Part shown: one piece after another, positions 8,478-17,927 of the stretch
How positions within the stretch are numbered: the first letter of the stretch is position 1
Layout of the letters: every line of letters begins with the position of its first letter
Origin: Corallococcus sp. EGB
Lineage (GTDB): Bacteria; Myxococcota; Myxococcia; Myxococcales; Myxococcaceae
Assembly (NCBI RefSeq): GCF_019968905.1
Contig: NZ_CP079946.1
Location: forward strand, 6,359,356 to 6,423,355
Reading direction: 5' to 3'
Length of the DNA: 64,000 nt
The notes under the pieces: model-generated
What the model was told of the DNA's origin: nothing
Databases searched by the model: none
The model's input: only the letters and a program-made list of their open reading frames with translations
Made by a program: the position numbers and the translations under genes

Positions 8478-9683
8478 CTACTGGAAGGCGAGCCACGCGA
8501 AGCGCGGCAGGTTGTGGAAGTCACCGATGAAGAGCGGGGAGAAGGCCTGGCCTTCCACCTGCCGGCGGTCGTGGTGCTCCAACCGGTAGAGGTTGAAGCG
8601 CCACCGCTCGCCCGGCTGGGGCGGGATGTGCGGCACCTCCGCGAGCCGGTTGAACGGGATGGCCATCTCGACCGTCCAGCCCTCGTCGCGGTCGGATGCG
8701 TCGTCCAGCGTGCCGCGCACCTTCACCGCCGTCTTCATGCCGGAGTCCCATGACAGGTCCATGCCCTGGCGCCGCGCGGGGAAGTACGCGTCGAAGATGA
8801 CGTTGTGGGGGGACACCTCCAGCTCGTTGTACGTGCGCCCGTCCGCGTTGGCGTCGAGGAAGACCTCCACGACCTCCTGCTCGTAGATGGAGTCGTCGCG
8901 GTTGCGCAGCGTGCCCCAGATGTCCGGGTCCTCCACGTCGAAGGCCACGTACAGGTTCGCGTCGTCGTAGACGAGCCGCGCCTGGGTGCGCAGCCGTCCG
9001 GGCCGGCCGTCGAAGCTGCCCACCAGCGTCACCGCCTTCGCGCCCTTCCAGGCCTCGTCATCCAGCGCGCCGTCGATGACCGGCGCCTTCTTCACGCGCG
9101 TGACGGTGTACTCGGGCAGCGCGGGGGGCTCGCCGCCCAGGAGTGGCCCGAACACGCGGTTGTCGCCCTGGTGCATGCGCGGGTCATCCACCGGCAGCCG
9201 TTCGTCGTCGCGCCAGAAGCCCAGCACCAGCCGCGCGGGCGTGGAGGGCATGGGGACGGTGTGCACGTCCTCCAGCACCCGGCCCACGGGCCAGGTCTCC
9301 AGCGGCGCGGCGCCGTCCTGGAACTCGTGATCCGCGTTGGCCAGCATCTGACCGCTCTGCGGATCCACCACGTGCGCGAAGAAGTGGAAGCCCTGCGGCG
9401 GCGGGCGCACGGCCTGGAAGTAGTGCGCGATCCGCACCGGCTGCCCCGGCGTGGTCCGCTCCGGCGTCACACGCGCCCCCAGGTAGACGATGGCGCCGCC
9501 CGCGAGGGTGGCGCCGCTGCGGAAGGTGAGCCCCTCCGGAGCCGCGTCGAGCGTCCTCGGCGTCGTGGCCGCGGGCAGCTTCGGCGTGCGGTGGGCGGGG
9601 CCCGCCTGTTCGTCGCGGCAGGCGCCAACGACGAAGAGGACGGAGGTCAGCAGCGGGACGAGGGCAAGGGAGCGGAGGCGCAT
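8478..9683 (-). CDS. Lipoprotein with C-terminal CBM9-like domain
   Basis: 401 aa from the ATG at 9683. The N-terminus is a lipoprotein signal (MRLRSLALVPLLTS... ending VVGAC). Residues ~50-170 form a beta-rich domain of unknown type containing PPPQGFHFFAHVVDP. From about 190 to the end is a family-9 carbohydrate-binding-like domain, with VIDGALDDEAW at its start, LYVAFDVEDPDIW in the middle and EGWTVEMAIPFNRL near the end, as in CBM9 modules attached to many secreted proteins. It probably sits in the outer membrane or at the cell surface and may bind sugars or cell-wall material. The 3' end converges on the small gene after comEC with only a 9-bp gap. Confidence 0.85.
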   Translation of the reverse strand: MRLRSLALVPLLTSVLFVVGACRDEQAGPAHRTPKLPAATTPRTLDAAPEGLTFRSGATLAGGAIVYLGARVTPERTTPGQPVRIAHYFQAVRPPPQGFHFFAHVVDPQSGQMLANADHEFQDGAAPLETWPVGRVLEDVHTVPMPSTPARLVLGFWRDDERLPVDDPRMHQGDNRVFGPLLGGEPPALPEYTVTRVKKAPVIDGALDDEAWKGAKAVTLVGSFDGRPGRLRTQARLVYDDANLYVAFDVEDPDIWGTLRNRDDSIYEQEVVEVFLDANADGRTYNELEVSPHNVIFDAYFPARRQGMDLSWDSGMKTAVKVRGTLDDASDRDEGWTVEMAIPFNRLAEVPHIPPQPGERWRFNLYRLEHHDRRQVEGQAFSPLFIGDFHNLPRFAWLAFQ

Positions 9684-9867
9684 CGAAGGCGCGGAGTCTA
9701 CCCTCCCCGTCCTCCAGGAAGCGTTCTTCCTCGCGGGAGCCAGCGCGCCTGCCGCCATGGGCAACCCGTCCGCCAGGGAGGGCGGCCGAGCCTGCGGGCC
9801 CTCGGGACCCGGTTGGCACTGCCGAAAGGACTAACCAACTTTCGTTCCATCACAGGGAGGGGACCAT

Positions 9868-10503
9868 ATGAGCAAGGGATTGTTGGCTGGCGCGGCGGCA
9901 GTGGCGGTCTTGGCGGCGGGCTCGGCGCAGGCCGCGTCGACGGAGCTGCGCAGGTCCGCGGACATGCGCGGCCTGACATTCCTCGTGGGCGGCGGTGTGG
10001 AGGGCTACACCAGCGCGCTTCGCGACCAGATTGATCCAGGCCTGGCCTACGGCGTGACGGTGGCCATCAAGCCGACGAACGTGCTGGGCATCGAGCTGGG
10101 CTACACGGGCGCCATCAGCGACTTCAACCACAGCCGCGTGCTGGCGACGAACACCAACGGGCCGGACATCGTGCGCAACGGCGCACAGGCGGCGGTGACG
10201 CTGGGCCTGTCGGCCACGCCGCTCCAGCCGTACATCATGGGCGGTGTGGGCCTGAGCCGCTACAACGTGCGCGCGCTGGCTCCGGGCTTCCAGGACGACA
10301 CGGTGGGCAACATCCCGGTGGGCGCGGGCCTGCGCCTGCACGTGGGCAGCTTCACCGCGGACGCGCGCGTGAACTACAACTTCCTGTTCGACCAGGAGTT
10401 CGCCCTCACCGTGCCGCCGTCCGACGTCAACCTGGGCGGCGACGAGACGTTCAGCAGCGGCGGCCGCTACGTGGGCACCATCAACGTGGGCGCCACCTTC
10501 TAG
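9868..10503 (+). CDS. Outer-membrane beta-barrel protein
   Basis: 211 aa with a clear signal peptide (MSKGLLAGAAAVAVLAAGSAQA). The mature part alternates short hydrophobic strands with turns (GLTFLVGGGVEGYT, LGIELGYTGAI, LQPYIMGGVGLSRYNV) and ends in ...GTINVGATF. A terminal aromatic residue is the usual barrel-insertion signal. This is the pattern of small OmpA/OmpW-like eight-strand barrels. A strong Shine-Dalgarno (GGGAGGGG) precedes the ATG at 9868. No enzymatic motif is visible; a structural or surface role is likely. Confidence 0.85.
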   Translation: MSKGLLAGAAAVAVLAAGSAQAASTELRRSADMRGLTFLVGGGVEGYTSALRDQIDPGLAYGVTVAIKPTNVLGIELGYTGAISDFNHSRVLATNTNGPDIVRNGAQAAVTLGLSATPLQPYIMGGVGLSRYNVRALAPGFQDDTVGNIPVGAGLRLHVGSFTADARVNYNFLFDQEFALTVPPSDVNLGGDETFSSGGRYVGTINVGATF

Positions 10504-10631
10504 CCAGAAGGCATGCGCCCTGCCGTCCCGGCCTCCGGACATGGGAGTCCGGGGCTGGATGGGGCCTGGGGGCAACCTCGCGAAAACGCGACGTCCGGTG
10601 GCAGGCGTGACGCTTGCTGCCGGACGTTCGC

Positions 10632-11471
10632 ATGCGCTTCGAATTCGAGCACCTGGGCACCGCCACCCCCTTCGAGCTGGGCGAGGGTCACCACCTCCTG
10701 GGCGGCAGCCCCGACGACCATGTCCACCTGGAGGGCCTTCCTCCGGGGCTGTTGACCCTGCGCATCGACTCCGGGCGGCTCATGGTGCAGGCGGTGCGCA
10801 GCTTCACCGTGAATGCCGTGCGCGTGCTGCCCGGCGTGTCGCGCCTGGTGGTGCCCGGCGAGGTGCTGGGCCTGCCGGACGGGATGTGTCTGCGCGTGCT
10901 CGCGGAGCCGAGCGCCCTCGAGCGCGGCGTGGGCACCGTCGCCGTGCTCAAGGGGCTGCTCACGGACGCCGGGCTCCTGCCGTCCCGCGCCGCGACCCTC
11001 ACCTGCCTCACCGGACTGGATGTGGGCCGCTGCCATGCGCTCGCGGAGGCGAGCACGGACATCGGCCGCGGCGATGGCGCGGCCCTGCGCCTGCGCGACC
11101 GGGCCGTGTCACGGATGCACGCGCGAATCCGCCGTGCGGACTCGGGCTTCGTGCTGGAGGACCTGGGGACGCCCAACGGCGTATTCCTCAATGGCGTGCG
11201 GCTGGAGGGTCCCGCGCCCCTGGCGGACGGAGACGTCATGGAGCTGGGGCGCTCACTGCTCCGCTTCCAGGCCGCGTTCGATGAGGCCTCAGCGGAGGCC
11301 CCGCCCGTGCGCCGGCCCGTCCTCCCCAAGGAGGAACCCGCTGAAGCACGAACGCCGCGGCCTCCCGAGGGAAGGCCGCGGCGCCTGGAGGGATGGCTCA
11401 TCGCGGGGGCGGTCGCGCTGGCCCTGGGTGCGCTGTTCGCCACCGCCCTGCTGACGGCGACGCAGGGCTGA
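10632..11471 (+). CDS. FHA-domain protein with C-terminal membrane anchor
   Basis: 279 aa from the ATG at 10632. Residues 1-130 (RFEFEHLGTATPFELGEGHH...) look like a divergent, motif-poor FHA-like fold. A canonical FHA domain lies at about 140-215, with IGRGDGAALRL, AVSRMHARIRR and DLGTPNGVFLNG. After a charged linker the protein ends with one membrane helix (about 255-275, LIAGAVALALGALFATALL), so it is probably tail-anchored with the FHA domain in the cytoplasm. The linker DNA contains a strong GC hairpin (11353-11383). It may read phosphothreonines made by Ser/Thr kinases; no partner is adjacent. Confidence 0.85.
   Translation: MRFEFEHLGTATPFELGEGHHLLGGSPDDHVHLEGLPPGLLTLRIDSGRLMVQAVRSFTVNAVRVLPGVSRLVVPGEVLGLPDGMCLRVLAEPSALERGVGTVAVLKGLLTDAGLLPSRAATLTCLTGLDVGRCHALAEASTDIGRGDGAALRLRDRAVSRMHARIRRADSGFVLEDLGTPNGVFLNGVRLEGPAPLADGDVMELGRSLLRFQAAFDEASAEAPPVRRPVLPKEEPAEARTPRPPEGRPRRLEGWLIAGAVALALGALFATALLTATQG
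11353..11383. other. Strong GC hairpin inside the FHA gene's linker
   Basis: CGCCGCGGCC (11353-11362) pairs perfectly with GGCCGCGGCG (11374-11383) across an 11-nt loop. It has the strength of a terminator stem but no T-tract, and lies in frame within coding sequence about 90 bp before the stop codon. Confidence 0.6.
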
Positions 11472-11482
11472 AGGCGCGCGCC

Positions 11483-11923
11483 CTACGCTGGCAGGGGCGA
11501 GAGACCCGCGCGCTCCACCAGGAGCCTGGCCAGGTATCGGTGGTTCCGGAAGAAGCTGGTGAAGTGCACGAAGCCCTTGCTGCCCCGGATGGCGTAGACC
11601 GTCACGGGCCCGGGGAGGACGTCCAGCTTGCGGATGTCCGCGAAGGAGAAGCGCCGCGTGCGCACCATGCCCCGGCAGGTGATGCCCCGGGCGTCCACCT
11701 CGATGCGGGTGCGGCCGTAGTAGGTGACGGCCACCGCGAAGAAGACGACGAAGAAGGCCGCGGACAGGAACGTCTTCAACGGCACGCCATCGAAGTGGAA
11801 CAGCCAGGCGAAGATGCCCAGCCATAACAGGCCCGCCGCCGCCATCAGCGCGGCGAGCACCCTGCGAGGGCGAAAGACCTGGTGCGGCTGCTTCCCCTCC
11901 ACCGTCCGATCGCGTCCGTCCAT
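11483..11923 (-). CDS. Small membrane protein with bacterial PH-like domain
   Basis: 146 aa. Residues ~20-66 form two membrane helices (VLAALMAAAGLLWLGIFAWL and FLSAAFFVVFFAVAVTYYG). The C-terminal ~75 residues (RTRIEVDARGITCRGMVRTRRFSFADIRKLDVL...) have the strand pattern of the short bacterial PH-like domain found after paired helices in YdbS/YcdB-type proteins. The function is unknown. It follows the TPR gene on the same strand after 62 bp and converges with the FHA gene at 11471. Confidence 0.75.
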   Translation of the reverse strand: MDGRDRTVEGKQPHQVFRPRRVLAALMAAAGLLWLGIFAWLFHFDGVPLKTFLSAAFFVVFFAVAVTYYGRTRIEVDARGITCRGMVRTRRFSFADIRKLDVLPGPVTVYAIRGSKGFVHFTSFFRNHRYLARLLVERAGLSPLPA

Positions 11924-11985
11924 CCCCTCAAGATAGTGGGCAGGACAGCCCCCGGACGATGCTCGTCAGTCCAGCAGGCGGGCAG

Positions 11986-12888
11986 TCAGCGCAGCCGTTC
12001 CGCCTTCTGGCGCGACTCCTCCTTCAGCTCGGGGCGCACGTCGGCTGCGCTGGAGCGCGTGTAGCGCTCGTAGAGGTCGCGGGCCTCCAGGTTGCGGCCC
12101 AGCGCGCGGTACGCCTCCGCGAGCCCGTACAGCGGCGAGGCCGAGTCCGGCTCCAGCTTCAGCGCGAACTGGTAGTCCGCCGCGGCCTCCGCGTAGCGCC
12201 GCAGCCCGATGTTGGCGCTGCCCCGCGCGATGTACGCCACGGTGAGCAGCGGCTCCTGCTGGATGGCCTGCGTCAGCGTCTGGAGCGCGGGCGCGTAGGC
12301 GCGCTGGCTGATGTGCTGCACGCCCTGCTCGTAGGCGCGGCGCGCCTGGGCCCGCGTCGTCTCCGCCACGGGGCCGGAGCCGGGCGGCTGCCCCACGGCC
12401 TGCGGCGACGCGCCGGACTCGCCCTGCTTCACGCGCGCGCGGGTGATGTTGTCCTGCGCGCTCTGACGGATGGCGGCGTCGTGGGTGAGGCGCGACGCGG
12501 CCTCCCACTCCTCGATGGCGCGCGCGTAGTAGCCGAGCACCGCCAGCGCGTTGCCCAGCTTGAAGCGCGCCTCCACGTGCTCCGGCGCCGCGTGCTCCGC
12601 GTCGAGGAAGGCGAAGGCCGCTTCACGGTAGCGGCGCTCGCGCATCAGCGCATCCCCGTCGCGGATCCGCGTGGCCGCCAGCACCGCCTGCGGCGTGCGC
12701 TGGGGTGGAGGCTCCACCGGGACGGGCGCGGTGTCGCTGGCCGGGACGGGCGCGCGCGAGCCCCGGGCGGCGGGCTTCGCGTCGGCGGGGGCCGGGGGCT
12801 GGGTGCCCTGGGCCCAGGCCGGCACCGCCATCGTGCCGAGCCACACCACCGCCGAGACCCCGAGCTGGAACCTGCGCGTGCGAACCAT
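11986..12888 (-). CDS. Secreted TPR-repeat protein
   Basis: 300 aa from the ATG at 12888, with a signal peptide ending AVPAWA before QGTQPP. After a Pro/Ala linker come about five to six tetratricopeptide-like repeats, for example ALMRERRYREAAFAFLDAEHAAP, ARFKLGNALAVLGYYARAIEEWEAA and AEAYRALGRNLEARDLYERYTR. It is likely a periplasmic scaffold or envelope-assembly factor. It lies 56 bp downstream of purA on the same strand, so it could be the last or second-last gene of the addB-addA-purA unit. No enzyme motif is present. Confidence 0.85.
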   Translation of the reverse strand: MVRTRRFQLGVSAVVWLGTMAVPAWAQGTQPPAPADAKPAARGSRAPVPASDTAPVPVEPPPQRTPQAVLAATRIRDGDALMRERRYREAAFAFLDAEHAAPEHVEARFKLGNALAVLGYYARAIEEWEAASRLTHDAAIRQSAQDNITRARVKQGESGASPQAVGQPPGSGPVAETTRAQARRAYEQGVQHISQRAYAPALQTLTQAIQQEPLLTVAYIARGSANIGLRRYAEAAADYQFALKLEPDSASPLYGLAEAYRALGRNLEARDLYERYTRSSAADVRPELKEESRQKAERLR

Positions 12889-12944
12889 GTCCCTCTCCCG
12901 TCCTGGCCCCCGGCGGGCCAGGACCACTTCGGACTGCGTCCTTC

Positions 12945-14267
<1,323 letters not shown>

Positions 14268-17200
14268 TTAGCACGCGGGAGGGGCCGGGTGACAGTGTTC
14301 CGCGAAGCCGCAGTGAAGGGCCTGGCAGGCCGCTTTGTCCCACCCCGGCCATGCCCCCGCGTTTTCGGCCTGGACAAGCGCTCGGACGCCCTCGGCCAGG
14401 CGGCGCGCCGCCCCGGCGTCGGCGGATCCGCCCGGGAGGAACTCCGGCTCCGGGGACGCGTCGCCCAGGAAGGCCACGCCCACCCGCACCGGCACGCCGT
14501 CGCGCACCATGCGTTCGGAGGCCAGGGACAGGGCCGTCAGCGCATGAGCGCACGCGGCCGGGCCCAGGGGGTGGCGAGCGCCCGGGCGCAGGAGCACCGC
14601 CACGGCCTCACCATCCGGTGACTCCCAGAGCAGATCCACCGTGCCCTCCACGCGGGCGCTGTCGTCCAGGTCCAGCGCGAAGTCCAGGCCCCGGTGGATG
14701 GAGGACGCGGGTGCCACCGCGAGCTGGCGGGCGAACGGCGTGGCCAGGAAGCGCTCCGCTGCCGCGAGCACCTCGCGCAGGCCGTCCTCTTCTGGTTCTC
14801 TTCCCGCGCTCCGCAGCAGGTTCTCCAGGTGCGCGCGCAGCTCGGAGGCCTCCGCGTCCGGGCCCGCGAGCGACAGGTCCACCTCGCGCAGGAGCCGGAT
14901 GAGGAGCTGGTCCGGACGCTCCACGGGCAGCCAGCCGTCAGGCTCGACGAAGAGGGGGGCGGCGTGCGCGGGCGCCTCCCACGGTTCGGATCCGACGGCG
15001 AGCCCCAGCCGGTGGAGCTGGTGATAGCGGCGCGGGCAGGTGAGGAAGTCCTGGACCGCGTGCACGGAGGCGACCGCCGGAGCTTCGGAGAAGAGGACTC
15101 CGGACGCTTCAGGCGACATGCGCTCCAGCACGGACTCCAGACGGAGCCGTGCCTGTTCGCGCTGCGCTTCCGTGGGCGGCTCTGGATCCGCGGGCGGTGG
15201 CAGCTGCTCCACGTCCACGTCGTTGGCGAGCGCCCGCAGGTCCGGATCCGCGTCCAGCCGGCGGTCCACGCGGTGCCACCAGGTGTCCGTGCCCGCGCGC
15301 TTCTCCTCGCCGCCCGACAGCACGAGCAGGTCCTTGGCGCGCGTGAGGGCCACGTAGAGCAGGCGCAGGTATTCGGCGTCCTCGCGGGCCTTGAGTTCGG
15401 CGCGCACGGCCTCGAAGCGTTCGGAGGTGAAGGTGTCCAGCGAGTCCGGCATCCACGGACGCAGGGCCAGGCCGAAGGAACGTTCGAAGTACGCCCGGGC
15501 CGACGTGGTGCGACGGCGTCCGCCCATCCCCGGCACGATGACCACCGGCCATTCCAGGCCCTTGGCGCGGTGGATGGTGAGCAGCTGCACGGCGCGCGGG
15601 TCGCCCTCGTCCAGCAGGTCCGCCTGGGCCTCGTTGGGGTCGGAGTCCGCCAGTTGGCGCAGCTCCCGCGCGAAGGCCACGCAGCCGCCCGTGCCGCGCT
15701 CGTCCCGCCGCGCCGCCAGCGACAGGAGCTTCTCCACGTTGGCGCTCGCCTGCTCCGCGTACGGCGAGCCCGCGAGCGCCTCGCGGTATCCGGTCGCGTC
15801 CAGCGCGGCTTGCAGCAGGGCATGCACGCCCAGCCGGTCCCGCTCGCGCCGCAGCACGGGGATGAGATCCAGGAAGCGCGCCAGCCGCGCCTGCTCGCGC
15901 GCGGACATGGCGGCACGGACCTCCGCGTCCATCAGCCGGGGTGAGCCGAGCGACAGCGGCAGGTCCCCCGCGAGCCGGAACAGCGACGCGTCCGACAGGC
16001 CCACCAGCGGCGAGCGCAGCACCGCGGCGAACGCCAGCGCGTCATCCGCGTCCGCGAGCAGCGCGAGCAACGAGGCCAGGTCGCGCACCTCCTGCGCCCC
16101 GTAGAAGCCCCGGCCGCGGAGCACCCGGTGCGGCACGCCGTGGCGGATCAACGCCTGCCGGTATTCCTCCAGGTGCGTGAAGGTCCGGAAGAGGACGGCC
16201 ACGTCTCCGCCGCGCGCGGGGCGCAAGCCCTTCTTGTCCTCCGCCATCACCGTCGGCGGGGCGCCCGGCGCGAGCATCACCCGCAGCCTGCGGGCCAGCG
16301 CGTCCGCTTCGTACTCGCGCAGCTCCGGAGCGGTGTCGGCCTCCGGCAGGGTGAGCCGCTCCACCACGGGCCCTCCGGCCAGCTCCGGCCGCGTGGGCGA
16401 CAGGTCGTCCGTCTCCGGCTCGTAGACGACCTCGAAGGGACGGGGCGTCGCCTCCTTCGCCACGAGCAGCCCCGCGAACGCACGGTTGAAGAAGGTCAGG
16501 ACGCCCGGCAGCGAGCGGTAGTTGTTCTGGAGGAAGCCGCGCATGCCGCCCTCGGCTTCAATCTTGTCCGCCAGGACCTTGAACACGGACACGTCCGCGC
16601 CGCGGAACTCGTAGATGGATTGCTTGCGGTCCCCCACCGCGCACAGGAACGCGGGCTCCAGGGGCAGCGCGGCCACCAGGTCCGCGTCCGGCGCCAGCTC
16701 GCGCGGGCCGCCCTCGCGCTTCTCCGACAGGAGCAGCACCAGCTCCAACTGCAGCCGGTTGGTGTCCTGGAACTCGTCCACGAGGAGCGCGCCCAGCCGC
16801 TCCTGCACCTGCTGCCGGAACTCCGGGTGGTCGCGCAGCAGGTCGCGTGCCTTCACCAGCAGCGAGGTGAAGTCGAACACGTTGCGCCGGGTCAGCTCCG
16901 CGTCGTGCCGTTCCTCCACGCGGGTCAACAGGTCGCGGAAGGTCGCTTCGAACGGGGCTGTGCGCCACGCGGCATGGGCATCCTCCAGCCGCCGCACGGA
17001 GCCGTCGCTCTTGCCCTTCACCTTCCAGAGCAGCTCCTTCAGGCACGCGCCCGCGCCCTTGCGCAGGTTGACCAGACTCTTCGGCTCCGACAGCAACGCG
17101 GTCTTCAGCGCTGGGAAATGGGCCGGCTTGAGGAAGGTGTCCGGCGTCATGCCCTGCAGTGCCAGCTCGCACGCGGACAGCAGCCCGCTCCATTCACCCT

Positions 17201-17927
17201 TGAGGTCCTGGGCCCGCGCGTCCAGGCACAAGCGGCGGCAGTCGTCGATGAGGGCCTCGAGCTGCGCCTTGTCCGCCACGCCGTCGCCCACGCGCGCGGT
17301 GGCGGCCTTGAGGCCCTCCTCTCGCATCTTGCCGTAGACGTCCATCAGCGCGGCCACGAGCCCGTCGGAGAAGCCCGAGCCGGAGAAGCCCAGCTCCGCG
17401 CACAGCTCGCGCACGCGCGCGTCGCCGCCCTCCAGCGCATCGAGGACGACGCGCTCGGTGACGTCCTCCAGCAGGCCCGCGGCCTCCAGTTCGTCCAGCA
17501 CCTCGAAGGCAGGGTCGATGCCCACGGCCGGCGGCGCGCGGCGCAGGAGCTGACCGCAGAGCGAGTGGAACGTGCCCACCGTCGCGGCGCCCAGCTCCTC
17601 GCGCACCTTGCGCCACTGGTCCTGCGTGGGGAACGGGCGCTCCAGCCTCGCGAGCGAGGCGCGCAGGTCCTTCTCCGCGTCGCGCGGGACGTCCCCCTGG
17701 GCGAGCGCATCCAGGCGCTCCCGGACGCGCTTGCGCATCTCCGCGGCGGCCTTGTCCGTGAACGTCAGCATGCACAGCCGCGATGGACGCAGCGGCTCCG
17801 CCTGCCGCGCTCCCGCGAACAGGTGCAGCGTCATCGTCACCAGGCTGTACGTCTTGCCCGCGCCGGCGCCCGCCATCAGGGCGAGGTTCTTCTCCAGCGC
17901 GAGCATGTGGGGCGCGGCGTCGCTCAT
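14268..17927 (-). CDS. addA: AddA/RecB-like UvrD-family helicase (helicase-nuclease subunit)
   Basis: 1219 aa SF1A helicase. Motifs in order: Walker A GAGAGKTYS (~20-28), Walker B LLVDEFQDT (~380), GDRKQSIYEFRGAD (~432), TIHRAKGLEWPV (~788) and VALTRAKDLLVLSG (~860). The C-terminal third corresponds to the RecB-type nuclease domain, but where an acidic-x-Lys motif (IDYKT-like) is expected the sequence reads EAVAVLLRPG after EGTVDLLW, so this nuclease site looks inactive. Cysteines in FLTCPRR (~962) and in CQALHCGFAEHC at the end resemble an Fe-S set. It overlaps the addB-like gene by 4 bp (ATGA), so the two are translated together. Expected role: resecting double-strand breaks for RecA recombination. 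Confidence 0.9.
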   Translation of the reverse strand: MSDAAPHMLALEKNLALMAGAGAGKTYSLVTMTLHLFAGARQAEPLRPSRLCMLTFTDKAAAEMRKRVRERLDALAQGDVPRDAEKDLRASLARLERPFPTQDQWRKVREELGAATVGTFHSLCGQLLRRAPPAVGIDPAFEVLDELEAAGLLEDVTERVVLDALEGGDARVRELCAELGFSGSGFSDGLVAALMDVYGKMREEGLKAATARVGDGVADKAQLEALIDDCRRLCLDARAQDLKGEWSGLLSACELALQGMTPDTFLKPAHFPALKTALLSEPKSLVNLRKGAGACLKELLWKVKGKSDGSVRRLEDAHAAWRTAPFEATFRDLLTRVEERHDAELTRRNVFDFTSLLVKARDLLRDHPEFRQQVQERLGALLVDEFQDTNRLQLELVLLLSEKREGGPRELAPDADLVAALPLEPAFLCAVGDRKQSIYEFRGADVSVFKVLADKIEAEGGMRGFLQNNYRSLPGVLTFFNRAFAGLLVAKEATPRPFEVVYEPETDDLSPTRPELAGGPVVERLTLPEADTAPELREYEADALARRLRVMLAPGAPPTVMAEDKKGLRPARGGDVAVLFRTFTHLEEYRQALIRHGVPHRVLRGRGFYGAQEVRDLASLLALLADADDALAFAAVLRSPLVGLSDASLFRLAGDLPLSLGSPRLMDAEVRAAMSAREQARLARFLDLIPVLRRERDRLGVHALLQAALDATGYREALAGSPYAEQASANVEKLLSLAARRDERGTGGCVAFARELRQLADSDPNEAQADLLDEGDPRAVQLLTIHRAKGLEWPVVIVPGMGGRRRTTSARAYFERSFGLALRPWMPDSLDTFTSERFEAVRAELKAREDAEYLRLLYVALTRAKDLLVLSGGEEKRAGTDTWWHRVDRRLDADPDLRALANDVDVEQLPPPADPEPPTEAQREQARLRLESVLERMSPEASGVLFSEAPAVASVHAVQDFLTCPRRYHQLHRLGLAVGSEPWEAPAHAAPLFVEPDGWLPVERPDQLLIRLLREVDLSLAGPDAEASELRAHLENLLRSAGREPEEDGLREVLAAAERFLATPFARQLAVAPASSIHRGLDFALDLDDSARVEGTVDLLWESPDGEAVAVLLRPGARHPLGPAACAHALTALSLASERMVRDGVPVRVGVAFLGDASPEPEFLPGGSADAGAARRLAEGVRALVQAENAGAWPGWDKAACQALHCGFAEHCHPAPPAC

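Noticed and set aside
9811-9835. A sigma-54 promoter (TTGGCAC) upstream of the outer-membrane barrel gene
   Set aside because: The -24-like part is present but no GC pair lies at the required 10-nt distance.
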